64,000 nt of DNA from contig CM035164.1 of the NCBI GenBank assembly GCA_020205615.1, positions 1,019,501-1,083,500 of the forward strand, given 5' to 3'. This document shows positions 48,089 through 61,244 of the stretch, in pieces (the first letter of the stretch is position 1; the number at the start of each line of letters is the position of its first letter). The notes beneath the pieces are model-generated. The model was not told the origin of the DNA. It worked only from the letters and a program-made list of their open reading frames with translations, and made no database searches. A program made the translations under genes and the position numbers. This stretch comes from Panax quinquefolius. Its lineage: Eukaryota; Streptophyta; Magnoliopsida; Apiales; Araliaceae.

Positions 48089-49725
48089 TGTAAGACCAAA
48101 ATTTTTTAAATAAAAGGAATTTCCTTTATTTATTATTTTGAAATAGTAAGGGTTGATTTGATTAATGTGGATAGTTAAGGGTTAAATCGCAAATATTTCA
48201 AAATAAGTAAGTGGTTATAAAATATTCATTATTGTTTTGGAGAATATTCGTTTGGTCGTGGAATATTAAATCTTTGTCAGAATATTAAATGCGGCCAATA
48301 GTGACCATAATGTGTTAGCCCATAACTGAAAGCGTTTGGATAAAGAAAACGACAAATATAAGTTGTTTTTAAATAACTTGGCGTTGTTTCATTGCAGATT
48401 ATCTTGTTGGAATACCCGGTGGTTAAAACACACTAATACGCCGTTGTTGAAAGCGGATTCACACATTATTGCACCAATTATTGATTCTTACGTGAAGGCA
48501 CTTTACTCGATAATGGTTACGATAATTCTTTATTCGGATTTTATTTTATTGATTCAATAATTCTTTGCGTTGATATTTTATATTCATTGTTGTTTGATAA
48601 TTGTCATTACACGAAGATTTTTCATTATCGAAGCAATAATTCATATTATCTGAATAATATTATTAGATAACATTATTGGCAATGTCTAGAAAGTTACATC
48701 TAAGGAGAGGTTTGGTCACCTAATTGCTTGCAAGATGAAGAAATTCTTATTGAAAGCCCCTCTTTCCTGAGGACCGCACGGTTGTCAATATTGTGATTCT
48801 CATAATATTATTTATGAATAATTAATTATTGATTCATATGATGAGAAAAATATTGATTTTATGTGGATATAGATGGAGAAAATTTTTATAGTGATAATTG
48901 TTGAAAATTGAAATTTTATCTTTTTACGATAAAATAATTCATTTAAATATATTATTTTAATAATATATTAACGGTGATATGTTTACAATGAATGTGGGAT
49001 ATATGAGTATCTGAGGAGGAAGAGTATTTTTGTTGCAATAAATGTTTAAAACATGTTAAACATGTCGGTGGACCCCATTTATTGGTTTGAAATTTGATTA
49101 TAGCTTTAGTAAAATCGCCTGGTTTGTGGATTTCGGTCGATTTTTGTTTGGAATTTGGAAAAACTTTCTTCTGCAAAGTTGTAGAGAATTGAATTTCCTA
49201 TAAAAACTCATGAGATTCGAATTTTCTGATGAAAGGGCTATTTATTATGAATTATTGAAGCTCAAGTTACGAAATAATTAATTTTTGGAAGTTTTAATTG
49301 TTTTATTTAAGAAAAACGTTTTTTGCAATCCCACATGTGATACAAATGTGCTGAATTCAGTTGGTCTAAGGTGGGCTTGAATTTGTTTAATTATATTATT
49401 ATTTTATTAAATTTTACGCTTTGGTGTTCTAAGCGTTTTCCTATAAATAGGGTCTTGGGTTAGAATTGAAAATCACACCGAAACTCAAGTTTTCTCTCTC
49501 TATATTATCGGCGTATTCTTGTGAGTATTTTGAGTATACTTTGAGTATTGCTAGACGGTGCAAGTTCCCTTCAGCACTATACCCGGTATTCTAGCTAGAA
49601 GTACTGATCTTTCGAGGTAAGGGATATTATTTTTTTCGTAATGATATTATTTCTTCAATATCATTATCTTTGAAATGTTGATCTGAAGTTTTTATCAAAT
49701 TTGGAACTTTTTCATGTCGGGTTAC

Positions 49726-49815
49726 TATTCATGGGTTCTTATTCATGAGTTACTATTCACGAGTTCTTATTCATGAGTTCTTATTCACGATTCTTATTCA
49801 CGAGTACTATTCATG
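49726..49815 (+). repeat. TTATTCACGAG-type short tandem array
   Basis: About seven 12-15 bp units of GTTnTTATTCACGA / GTTACTATTCATGA. The same array recurs at 37885, 45335, 55680 and 60066, and reversed at 23440-23560. Confidence 0.8.
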
Positions 49816-50168
49816 AAGCGTGAAGATGTTTTTGTGGAATTTCTATCTTTTGGTGTCGAGATTACTATTCACGTATACGGCCTTTATTCACGTATCTGAC
49901 ACTATTCACGTTATCTGGTACTATTCACCTAAAAATAAAATTTCTTCTTTTCGTCCAAAACATATATTCTCGGATACTAACTCGATTGTATCCATGTTTT
50001 GATCATTCTTGAATTTTACACCACTATGATTATTTTTGAGGTATTTTTGGGCGTGGATAAAACCAAGTACGAATCCTTAATCCTTAATCCTTGTCATTTT
50101 GTTTCATCGGATTCGTTTCTTTAAAAAAAATATTTTCATCATCCTCGGTCTTAAATGATGATATTATG

Positions 50169-50342
50169 GAATATCTTTGGCACGTAGTGCAAAGATGAAT
50201 GATTTCTTAAGAATATCTTTGGCACGTAGTGCAAAGATGAATGATTTTGAAGAATATCTTTGGCCGTAGTGCAAAGATGAGCAGTGTTTAAATGAACATG
50301 ACCAATCGATGAATATCTTTGGCACATAGTCACAAAGATGAA
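50169..50342 (+). repeat. Hairpin-repeat array in E 5' LTR
   Basis: Four units at a period of about 43 bp, then a longer gap. Each has ATCTTTGGCACGTAGTGCAA and then AGAT, an inverted repeat with a three-base loop. The differences between units lie almost only at the centre. Confidence 0.8.
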
Positions 50343-50885
50343 TATTTGATTCGGATGTATATTGATTGATGTTACGGGGATAAAAGATAGGCGATGAACT
50401 TTTAAATTCATACATAGAAGATAGTAGTTTGCATTCTCTACTTAACTCTTCTAATGAATTATTATTTCATTGCGAATATTGATTTAAAATTTGTTGTCTA
50501 TTGTATTCTACTATATTTTTCCTGTTGAAGACTAACGATAATTTGTTGTATATTATCTTAGTCATAATATTAAGCATTCTTGAGCTAGTTGAGCTCACCC
50601 TTTACATTTTTGTTCCATTTTTCTCGGGAGGCGAGAATATAGCGAGATGCAGTGAGGGTATGGAATGAAGGTTTTAGAAAGGATTGTTTAGTAGTCCTCA
50701 CCATTTTGTAAAATAATGTATCAATAAATGTGATGAGGATTTATTTGAGTATAGATATTGTCTAAAAGATAATATTTGTATTCAAACTCACAGTTTTCTT
50801 GTTGTAATAATAAAGTTGTAGTTGTTTACGTACCGTGTATTGACTCGGAATAGGTGATGTATACCTATTTTGGGGCGTCACAGAT

Positions 50886-50898
50886 TGGTATCAAAGCT
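50886..50898 (+). other. Element E primer-binding site
   Basis: TGGTATCAAAGCT, initiator Met tRNA type, three bases after the 5' LTR. Confidence 0.85.
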
Positions 50899-51059
50899 TA
50901 GGGATATGATCTCCGGCGGAGATCGGGAATAGAACTAGGAGGGAGAGCGAGTAGAAATCCTTCGCTAGTGTCCTACTACTAAGCTTATTTGTTAGTTGGT
51001 CGAGATATATAGGGATATTATGTGATATATTGATTTCCTTAATTAACCCTTGTTTTATA

Positions 51060-52290
51060 GCGGTGATGTTTGAGAATGTCGACCGAGAATATTAACAATA
51101 GAAATGAGGCCGTGGAGATGCTCATACTCACCAACGAGGAGAACGTGCAACAGTCGGCAATGTTCCTCCCGTGAACAACACCATTGAAAGCGAGATGATG
51201 AGCGAGGGGATGTTTAGAAGTTTTTTGCGGTTCATGCAAAAATCGAATGAGGAGACTCGTGTTCAAAATACGGGAGGAAATGATAGCAATTCACGGGTTG
51301 TCACAACCAAGCGAGTTCAAAGAGTTGGGACCACGAAATTTAAGGGAAAGCCGGATCCGATCATGGCGGAAACATGGGTCAAACAAATTACCAAGATATT
51401 CGATGTCTTGGGATGCACGGAGAACGAAGGTTCCATTCGCCACCTTTATGTTCCGTGGCGAGGCGACTCTTCGGTGAGAGTCTCGTGAAACGTACCCATC
51501 GGTACGCACTCAACATGTCTTGGGAGGCGTTTGAAGCTATTTAATGACAAATACTTTCACGAAAGTGTTCGCATCATATGAAGGAAGTGGAGTTCATCGA
51601 TTGGAACAAAACAACATGGCGGTGTCTCGATGACGAGGCAAAGTTTGCGAGTTATCCGGTTTTGCACCTCATTTGGTGGAGAATGTGGAGCGTATGGCGG
51701 ATGTTTCTTAGAGGTTTGAAACCGGCGTCGTCGATATCTCATTTCCCATAAATTTTCTCTTTATTCAGATGTTGTAAAAGGGCTCAATTGTTAGAAGCGA
51801 GATAACGAGTACTGCAGTCGGCGAGGACCATAACGAGGATCGTATTACGGAGATAGCGATCAATGAGAATAATGATAACCAATGGAGAAAAAATGACGGA
51901 CAAAAATGGTTACCACTCTGGTAATCAATCATTGCCATAAAAATGTAAGAAGCGAGTCGGGAGGAGATTTTAAAAGAGGAGATTTAACAACGACTATGTG
52001 AAGACGGCAAAGGTCTTGGCGACAAATCGGTTCTAAGGGAGGAGAACGACCACCGGTCATATCTTTCTGAAATGCGGAAAAGAGGGACATATCGGTCAAA
52101 CCGCCTACAACAGTTCAAGGTATGCTATAGTTGTGGAAAGGAAGGACATATCGCTTTCGAGATTATGCGGTAGTGAAACCTAGTTCAAGAGGACGGTGAC
52201 TCAAAAGACTGTCCCGAAAAGTCAAAGTCAACGATTCCGGAAGAAGCGTTTGTTGTGACCGGTCATAATGCGAGAACCCAAACGAGGTGA
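51060..52290 (+). pseudogene. Element E gag with two zinc knuckles
   Basis: SEGMFRSFLRFMQKSNEETR, then KFKGKPDPIMAETWVKQITK and IFDVLGCTENE in one frame (51171-51488), then broken frames through RMFLRGLKP. The knuckles are KCGKEGHIG (about 52070) and CYSCGKEGHIA (about 52120). Confidence 0.85.
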
Positions 52291-52830
52291 TCACGGGTAA
52301 GCTATTTATAAATTCTTGCGAAGTTTATACCTTACTTGATCTGGTGCTACCCATTCATTTATCTCTCCTGCATGTGCTCAACGTTTAAACTTGACTCAGG
52401 AAAAATTAGACTTTGACTTATCTGTGGAAACTCAGTTAGGAGAAACTTTCATCACATCCAATGTTTATAAATCTTGTTTGATTCAAGTTGGCACCATTAC
52501 TTACCCGTTGACCTTATCTCTTTAAAGATACTTGCTTTTGATGTGATTTTAGGGATTGATTGGTTAACTACTCATCATGCCAAAATTGATTGTTTTCGTA
52601 AGGTTGTTAGTTTTCATATTCCTAACCAACTTTGTTGTATGCAATTCAAGCAACTAAACCATTAAAATCAATCACTATCATATCTAATCATAAAGTTATT
52701 CGTTTATTGAAAAAGCGGATGTCAAGCTTTCTTAGCCCATGTTATGGATTTGAATAAAGACACGTCAAATTTGAATAATATTCTGTTGTTATTGACTTTC
52801 TGATGTATTTCGAAGAACTTCCGGCCTACC
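52291..52830 (+). pseudogene. Element E protease and linker
   Basis: THPFIS-type phrase (about 52340), LDFDLSVETQLGETFITS (about 52405-52458), then ISLKILAFDVILGIDWLTTH (52510-52570). Frames change at least twice. Confidence 0.82.
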
Positions 52831-53570
52831 CCGAGCGTGAAGTTGAATTCTTTATTGATCTTGAACTTTGATACAAAGCCCATTTCTAAAACCCCATATC
52901 GAATGGCTCTATTGAACTTCGAGGAGTTAAAGGTCCAACTACGAGAATTGTTGGACATCGGTTTCATTAATCCTAGTACATCTCCTTGGGGTGCTCCTGT
53001 TTTATTTGTAAAGAAGAAAGACGGGAGTATCGACTTTGTATTGACTATCGGGAATTGAACCATGTCACCATCAAGAATAGGTATCCTCTACCTCGTATTG
53101 ATGACTTGTTTGACCAATTCAAGGGCACAATTCTTTTCAAAAATCGATCTTAGCTTACGGATATCATCACCAAGATTAGAATCGAGGATATTCCAAAGAT
53201 CGCCTTGAACTCTGTAGGTATGGGCATTATGAATTCTTAGTCATGTCTTTCGGACTAACTAATGCTCCTGCGGCTTTTCATGGATATGATGAACCGAGTA
53301 TTCAAGGAATATTTGGATCAATTCGTTGTTGTCTTTATTGATGACATCCTCATATATTCCAAAAGCCGTGAAGATCATGAGCACCATTTAAGTTTGGTAC
53401 TCGAAAGGCTTCGTGAAAACCAACTATATGCCAAATTGAAGAAATGCGAGTTACGGCGAGGAAGTAGCATTCCTTGGGCACGTGGTGTCGAAACATGGAG
53501 TATCTGTTGATCCGGCCAAGATTGAAGCAATACAAAGTTTGAGAACAACAAGTCGATGATCAAGTCGTAG
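52831..53570 (+). pseudogene. Element E reverse transcriptase
   Basis: [54 protein letters not shown], then degraded palm entry and [20 protein letters not shown] with [18 protein letters not shown] (catalytic FIDD). Small indels break the frame near 53040, 53150 and 53260. Confidence 0.9.
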
Positions 53571-54052
53571 CTTTTTGGGCTTAAATGGTTATTATTGGAG
53601 ATTCGTGGAAGGGTTTTCTCGAATCGCTACTCCATTAACTCAAATAACTCGGAAGGATACAAAATTCGTTTGGAGCGAAGAATGCGAGAAAAGTTTCCAA
53701 GAGCTTAAGAGGAGACTTATTTCTAAGACTGTTCTAACAATACCATCCGGTTCGGATGGATTTGTTATCTCTGACGATGCTTGAGCAAAGGGTTAGGATG
53801 TGTTCTCATGCAACGTGGGAAGGTCATAGCCTATGCCTCATGACAACTTAAAGAGTATGAGAGAATTATCCTACTCATGATCTAGAGTTAGCGGCCCAGA
53901 TCGTTCAGCGCTAAAAATATGGAGGCACTATCTATATGGGAGAAAGTGGAGATATATTCGGACCATAAAAGCCTTAAATATTTCTTCACTCACTCAAAAG
54001 AACTCAACATCGCGTAAGCGTGACGTTGGCTCGAGCTATTGAAAGACTACAT
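53571..54052 (+). pseudogene. Element E RNase H, first part
   Basis: GLNGYYWRFVEGFSRIATPL, FVWSEECEKSFQELKRRLIS, then the RNase H strand of [15 protein letters not shown] type. Cut at 54052 by solo LTR F. Confidence 0.85.
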
Positions 54053-56860
54053 TGTAAGACCGACCTCAAATTTTAAATAAAAAGAATTTCCTTTATTTTG
54101 AAATAGTAAGGGTTGATTTGATTAATGTGGATAGTTAAGGGTTAAATACGCAAATATTTCAAAATAAGCAAGTGGTTATAAAATATTCATTGTTGTCGGG
54201 GAATATTAGTTTTGGTCGTGGAATATTAAATCTTGTCGGGAATATTAAATGCTGACCAAGTAGCGACCATGTGTGGGCCCATAACTGAGCGATTGGATAA
54301 AAAAAAACGACAAATATAAGTTGTTTTTAAATAATCTACGTAGTTGTTCAAGATTATCTTGTTGGAATACCCGGTGGTTAAAACACACTAATCTGGCGTT
54401 GTTGAGCGATAGCACCAGTATTGCACCAATTATTGATTCTTACGTAATAAGGCACTACTCAATAATGGTTACGATAATTACTTTGTTAAGATATTTTATT
54501 GAGTTAATAATTCTTTGCGTTGATATTTTATATTCATTGTTGTTTCAATAATTGTCATTACGATATCTTTCATTATCGAAGCAATAATTCATATTATCTG
54601 AATAATATTATTAGATAACATTATTGGCAATGTCTAGAAAGTTACATCAAGGAGAGGTTTGGTCATCTAATTAATGCCACCAGTGAGAAGAAATTCTTAT
54701 TGAAAGCCCCTCTTTCTGAGGAGCTGCACGGTTGTCAATATTGTGATTCGTAATATTATTTGTGAATAATTAATTATTGATTTATATGATGAGGAAAATA
54801 TTGATTTTATGTGGATATAGATGGAGAAATTTTTAAAATGACAATTGTTGAAAATTAATATTTTATCTTTTTCTCGATAAAATAATTCATTTAAATATAT
54901 TATTTTAATAATATATTAACGGTGATATTTTTACAATGAATGTGGGATATATGAGTATATGAGGAGGAAGAGTATTTTGTGGCATTAAATGTTTAACACA
55001 TGTTTTGTGTGTTGGTGGACACAATTATTGATCAAAAATTTGATTATAACTTTGTAAAATCGCTTGCTTTGTGGATTTCGGTCGATTTTTGTTTGGAATT
55101 TGGAAAAACTTTCTTCTGAAAAGTTGTAGAGAATTGAATTTCCTATAAAAACTCATGAGATTCGAATTTTCTGATGAAAGGGCTATTTATTATGAATTAT
55201 TGAAGTTCAGAAGCTCAAAAATAATTGATTTTTGGGAGTTTAAATTATTTTGTTTAGAAAAACGTTTTTGTATTTTTTGGACATCATTAACATGTGTGGC
55301 TGGTGTTTTGACCAAAAGGTGGGCTAAGGAAAATTTGTATAATTATATTAATATTATATTAAATTTTCTCGCTTTGTGTTCTAGCATTTTCCTATAAATA
55401 GGGTCTTGGGTTAGAATTGAAAATCACACCGTAAACTCAAGTTTTCTCTCTATTTCTCTCTCGATATTTTGAGCGTATTCTTGTGAGTATTTTGAGTATA
55501 CTTTGAGTATTGCTAGGCGGTGCAAGTTCCTTCAAAGACTATACACTTATTCTACATTAGTAAGTCTTGATCTTTCGAGGTAAGGGATATTATTTTTTTG
55601 TAATGATATTATTTCTTCAATATCATTATCTTTGAAATGTTGATCTGAAGTTTTTATCAAATTTGGAACTTTTTCATGTCGGGTTACTATTCACGAGTTC
55701 TTATTCACGAGTTACTATTCACGAGTTTCTTATTCACGAGTTCTTATTCACGAGTACTATTAAATGAAAGCGTGAAGATGTTTTTGTGGAATTTCTATCT
55801 TTTGGTGTTGGAGTTACTATTCACGATATTTAAGGCCTTATTCACGATATCTGACTATTCACGATATATCACGTTACTATTCAATGAAAAATAAAATTTC
55901 TTCTTTTCGTCCAAAATATCTATTCGGATACTAGCTCACGATTGTATCCATGTTTTGATCATTCTTGAATTTTACACCACTATGATTATTTTTGAGGTAT
56001 TTTTGGGCGTGGATAAAACAAAGTACGAATCCTTAATCCTTAATCCTTGTCATTTTGTTTCACCGGATTCGTTTTTTTAAAATATTTTTCATCATCCTCG
56101 GTCTTAAATGATGATATTATTGAATATCTTTGGCACGTAGTGCAAAGATGAATGATTTCTGAAGAATATCTTTGGCTGTAGTGCAAAGATGAGCAGTGTT
56201 GAGATGAACATGGCCGATTGATTAATATCTTTGGCTCATAGTGCAAAGATGAACAGTGTTTAAATGAATACGACCAATGATGAATATCTTTGGCTGTAGT
56301 GCAAAAGATGAATATTTGATTCGGATGTATATTGATTGATGTTACGAGGATAAAATATTGATGATGGATCATTAAATTCATAGACTATAGTAGATTTCAT
56401 TCTCTACGTAACTCTTACATGAATTATTATTTCATTGCGAATATTGATCTCGAAACTTGTTGTCTATTGTATTCTATCGATTTTTCCTCGTTGAAGACTA
56501 ACGATAATTTGTTGTATATTATCTTAGTCATAATATTCTTTATTGGGCTAGTTGAGCTCACCCTTTTCCTTGTTGTTCCATTTTTCTTCTCGTGAGGCGA
56601 GAATATAAGCGAGTAATGAGAATTCGGGGTATGGAATGAAGGTTTTAGAAAGGATTGTTTAGTAGTCCTCACCATTTTGCAAAATGATGTATCAATAAAT
56701 GTGATGAAGATTTATTTGAGTATAGATATTATCTAGAAGATAATATTTGTATTCAAACTCACAGTTTTACTGTTGTAATAATAAAGTTGTAGTTGTTTCT
56801 TTACCATGTATTTGGCGACTCAGAATGGGTGTTGTGTATACCTATTTTGGGGGTGTCACA
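54053..56860 (+). mobile_element. Solo LTR F nested in element E
   Basis: 2808 bp, TGTAAGACCGACCTC ... TTTTGGGGGTGTCACA. The host reading is GACTAC before and ACGACCACAC after. Element G shows the uninterrupted GACTACGACCACAC. The duplication is imperfect. TATA box at 55391; hairpin array 56119-56313; TTATTCACGAG array 55680-55765. Confidence 0.9.
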
Positions 56861-58434
56861 ACGACCACACTATTCAATACCATCCCGGTAAAAGCGAAAC
56901 ATGGTAGTAACGCATTGAGTAGAAGATCATATCTTGAACGAACAGTGCGATGATGTCAAGTATCGCGACAGAGCCAACTTTAATAGAAAAAGTTAAGGTT
57001 GCTTTCGACCCACCGGCTGGTGATCATATGAAGAAGAAAGTACAAGAAGGAGCTATTAGGGCGAGAATTGATGAAGAAGGAATACTTGAGTCCACTCTAG
57101 ACTTTGTGTTCCTAACGACTCGATTTGAAGTACAAGATTATGATGGAGGCACACAATCGCCATTTGCAATCCATCCTGGAAGTACTAAAATGTATCGTGA
57201 TCTTGACATACATTTTGGTGGAACAATATGAAGAGAGAGATTGCAAAGTTTATCTCGATGTGTTTAACTTGCCCGGCGTGTAAAGGCGGAGCATCTTGTA
57301 CCTAAGGGTCCGTTGCAACCACTTGAGATTCCTGAATGGAAGTGGGAACACATTACTATGGATTTCATTCACGGGTCTTCCTACGGTTTCTCAAGGCATC
57401 AATGCTATTTGGGTTATTGTTGATAGATTAACCAAGTCTGCTCATTTCTTGCCGAGCACGGAGACTTATTCCTTGAACGTCTTGCTAGTATATGCGTGAA
57501 TGAGATTGTGAGGTTGCATGGCATGCACAGATCCATAGTTTCGGATCGTGACCCAAGATTCACTTCAAGATTTTGGGTTAGCTTGCAAAAAAAGCTATGG
57601 GCACGGATTTGCGATTTAGTTAAGCATACCATCCCCAAACCGGACGGACAATCGAGAGAGACTATTCAAACTCTTGAAGATCTATTAAGACTCTGTGTCC
57701 TAGACTTCAAGGGTAGTTGGGATAAGTATTTACCATTGGTGGAATTCTCCTACAACAACAGCTTATCGAGCAAGTATAGGTGTGGCTCCATTCAAGCATT
57801 ATATGGACGAAAATGTCGTTTCCAATATGTTGGGATGAGGTGGGTGAAGCAACATTGTTGGGACCCGAGAGTTAATGCGTATGACTCACCGAAAAGATCC
57901 AAATGATTCGACAACGTATACAAACGGCACAAGATCGACAAAAGAGTTATGCGGATCTTCATCGAAAGGACGTGGAATTTAATGTAGGGATCATGTATTG
58001 TTGCGAGTTGCTCCACGGAAGGGAGTTACAAGATTTGGGAAGAGAGAAAGCTCAATCCACGATTTATTGGTCCATTTCAAATTCTTGACCGAGTAGGAAA
58101 TGTAGCCTATAGACTTGCGTTACCTCCAAGTATGTCTCGTGTTCATAATGTGTTTCACATATCCATACTTAAAATATGTGAAAGACCCGAACCACGTTAT
58201 TGAGTTAGAAACCAGGACGAGATAATAGAAGACTTAATGTATGAGGAGGTACTGTCAAGATCTTGGATAGGAAGGAGCATGTCCCACGCCAAGAAAGGTC
58301 ATACCACAAGTTAAAGTTTTGTGGAGGAATCATGCTATAGAGGAAATGACACGAATTGGAAAGCGGAAATGAAAGCGAGTATCCTCACCTTTTGAAACAC
58401 CAGTGCGTCGTCAATTTCGAGGACGAAATTTCAT
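56861..58434 (+). pseudogene. Element E RNase H end, integrase and tail
   Basis: Resumes with the VADALSRRSY-type segment, then a linker frame 56950-57231 (ARIDEEGILESTLDFVFLTT), the HHCC region, [36 protein letters not shown] (catalytic Asp region), [14 protein letters not shown] and ALYGRKCR. It ends in the same broken tail as G. Better preserved than G in the integrase core. Confidence 0.87.
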
Positions 58435-58446
58435 AAGGAGGGAGGT
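58435..58446 (+). other. Element E polypurine tract
   Basis: AAGGAGGGAGGT directly before the 3' LTR. Confidence 0.85.
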
Positions 58447-61244
58447 TGTAAGACCACAAATTTTTAAATAAAAGGAATTTCCTTTATTTATTATTTTGAA
58501 ATAAGTAAGGGTTGATTTGATTAATATGGATAGTTAAGGGTTAAATACGCAAATATTTCAAAATAAGCAGTGGTTATAAAATATTCATTATTATTAGGGA
58601 ATATTATTTGGTCGTGGAATATTAAATGCTTCGGGGATATTAAATGCGACGACATGACCATGTATGTGGGCCCCATAACTGAAAAGCGATTGGATAAAGA
58701 AAACGACAAATATAAGTTGTTTTTAAATAACTAGGCGTAGTTGTTGCAGATTAATCTTGTTGGAATACCCGTGGTTAAAAACACACTAATCGCTGCGTTG
58801 TTGAAAGCGGTTTCTTGCGATATTGCACCAATTATTGATTCTTACGTGAAGGCACTACTCAATAATGGTTACGATAATTCTTTATTCGAAGATTTTATTT
58901 TATTGATTCAATAATTCTTTGCGTTGATATTTTATATTCTTTGTTGTTTCAATAATTGTCATTACACAATTTTTCATTATCGAAGCAATAATTCATATTA
59001 TCTGAATAATATTATTAGATAACATTATTGGCAATGTCTAGAAAGTTACGCTAAGGAGAGGTTTGGTCACCTAATTGCATTGAGGTAAGAAGAAATTCTT
59101 ATTGGAAGCCCCCTCTTTTCTGAGGCTTTAGTTGTCAATATTGTGATTCTAATATTATTTATGAATAATTAATTATTGATTCATATGATGAGAAAATATT
59201 GATTTTATGTGGATATAGATGGAGAAAATTTTTATAGTGATAATTGTTGAAAATTGAAATTTTATCTTTTTCGATAAAATAATTCATTTAAATATATTAT
59301 TTTAATAATATATTAACGGTGATATTTTTACAATGAATGTGGGATATATGAGTATACGAGGAGGAAGAGTATTTTTGTTGCAATAAATGTTTAAAACATG
59401 TTAAATATGCTCGGTGGACCCCATTTATTGATCGAAATTTGATTATAAATTTGTAAAATCGCCCGTTTGTGGATTTCGGTCAATTTTGTTTGGAATTTGG
59501 AAAAACTTTCTTCTGCAAAGTTGTAGAGAATTGAATTTCCTATAAAAACTCATGAGATTCGAATTTTCTGATGAAAGGGCTATTTATTATGAATTATTGA
59601 AGCTCACGAAGTTCAAAATAATTAATTTTGGAAGTTTTAATTGTTTTATTTAAGAAAACGTTTTTTGCAATCCCACATGTGATACAAATGTGCTGAATTC
59701 AGTTGGTCTAAGGTGGGCTTGAATTTGTTTAATTATATTATTATTTTATTAAATTTTACTAACTTTGGTGTTCTAAGCGTTTTCCTATAAATAGGGTGCT
59801 TGGGTTAGAATTAAAAATCACACCGTAAACTGAAGTTTTTCTCTCTATATTATCGAGCGTATTCTTGTGAGTATTTTGAGTATACTTTGAGTATTGCTAG
59901 ATTGTTTGCAAGTTCCTTCAAAGACTATACCCTAGTATTAAAATTTGAAGTCTTGATCTTTCTGGGTAAGGGATATTATTTTTTTCAGAATGATATTATT
60001 TCTTCAATATCATTATCTTTGAAATGTTGATCTGAAGTTTTTATCAAATTTGGAACTTTTTCATTTCGGGTTACTATTCATGGGTTACTATTCATGAGTT
60101 ACTATTCACGAGTTCTTATTCATAAGTTCTTATTCACGATTCTTATTTCACGAAGTACTATTCATGAAGCGTGAAGATGTTTTTGTAGAATTTCTATCTT
60201 TTGGTGTCGGAGTTACTTATTCACGATATCAAGACCTATTCACGATATCTGACACTATTCACGATATCTGGTGCTTATTCAATAGAAAATAAAATTTCTT
60301 CTTTTCGTCTAAAACATATATTACGGATACTAACTCGATTGTATCCATGTTTTGATCATTCTTGAATTTTACACCACTATGATTATTTTTGAGGTATTTT
60401 TGGACGTGGATAAAACCAAGTACGAATCCTTAATCCTTAATCCTTGTCATTTTGTTTCACTGGATTCGTTTCTTTAAAAAAATATTTTTCATCATCCTCA
60501 GTCTTAAATGATGATATTATGGAATATCTTTGGCCTGTAGTGCAAAGATGAATGATTTCTTAAGAATATCTTTGGCTTGTAGTGCAAAGATGAATGATTT
60601 CTGAAGAATATCTTTGGCCGTAGTCTGCAAAGATGAGCAGTGTTTAAATGAACATGACCAATCGATGAATATCTTTGGCACATAGTGCAAAGATGAATAT
60701 TTGATTCCGATGTATATTGATTGATGTTACGAGGGATAAAAGATGAGCGATGAACTTTTAAATTCATACATAGAAGATAGTAGTTTGCATTCTCTACTTA
60801 ACTCTTCTAATGAATTATTATTTCATTATGAATATTGATTTAAAATTTGTTGTCTATTGTATTCTATTATATTTTTCCCGTTGAAGACTAACGATAATTT
60901 GTTGTATATTATCTTAGTCATAATATTCTTTAATCTTGAGCTAGTTGAGCTCACCCTTTACCTTTTGTTCCATTTTTCTCGGGGAAGCGATAATATAGCG
61001 AGTATGCAGCCTGGGGTATGGAATGAAGGTTTTAGAAAGGATTGTTTAGTAGTCCTCACCATTTTTGTAAAATAATGTATCAATAAATGTGATGAGGATT
61101 TATTTGAGTATAGATATTATCTGAAGATAATATTTGTATTCAAACTCACGCTTTCTTGTTGTAATAATAAAGTTGTAGTTGTTTACATGCACATGTATTG
61201 ACAACTCATAATAGGTGATGTATACCTATTTTGGGGGCGTCACA
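58447..61244 (+). repeat. Element E 3' LTR
   Basis: 2798 bp, TGTAAGACCACAAATTTTTA ... TTTTGGGGGCGTCACA. TATA box at 59784-59794; hairpin array 60521-60695. Confidence 0.92.

Larger units (their letters stand above)
48089..50882 (+). repeat. Element E 5' LTR
   Basis: TGTAAGACCAAAATTTTTTA ... TTTTGGGGCGTCACA. TATA box at 49440-49450. It includes a short TTATTCACGAG-type array (about 49726-49815) and the hairpin array (50169-50342). Confidence 0.92.
48089..61244 (+). mobile_element. Ty3/gypsy element E, full length, split by solo LTR F
   Basis: 13,156 bp including F. LTRs at 48089-50882 and 58447-61244 (2794 and 2798 bp) flank a gag-pol of the same type as G. Flanking bases are TATAT (48084-48088) and CATAT (61245-61249), four of five matching. 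It is inserted in element D integrase, whose reading frame resumes on the other side. Confidence 0.92.

Noticed and set aside
50151..50415. Repetitive minus-strand frames (HSSLHYVPKIF units) here and near 38283, 45747, 56040 and 60504
   Set aside because: Antisense reading of the LTR hairpin array.
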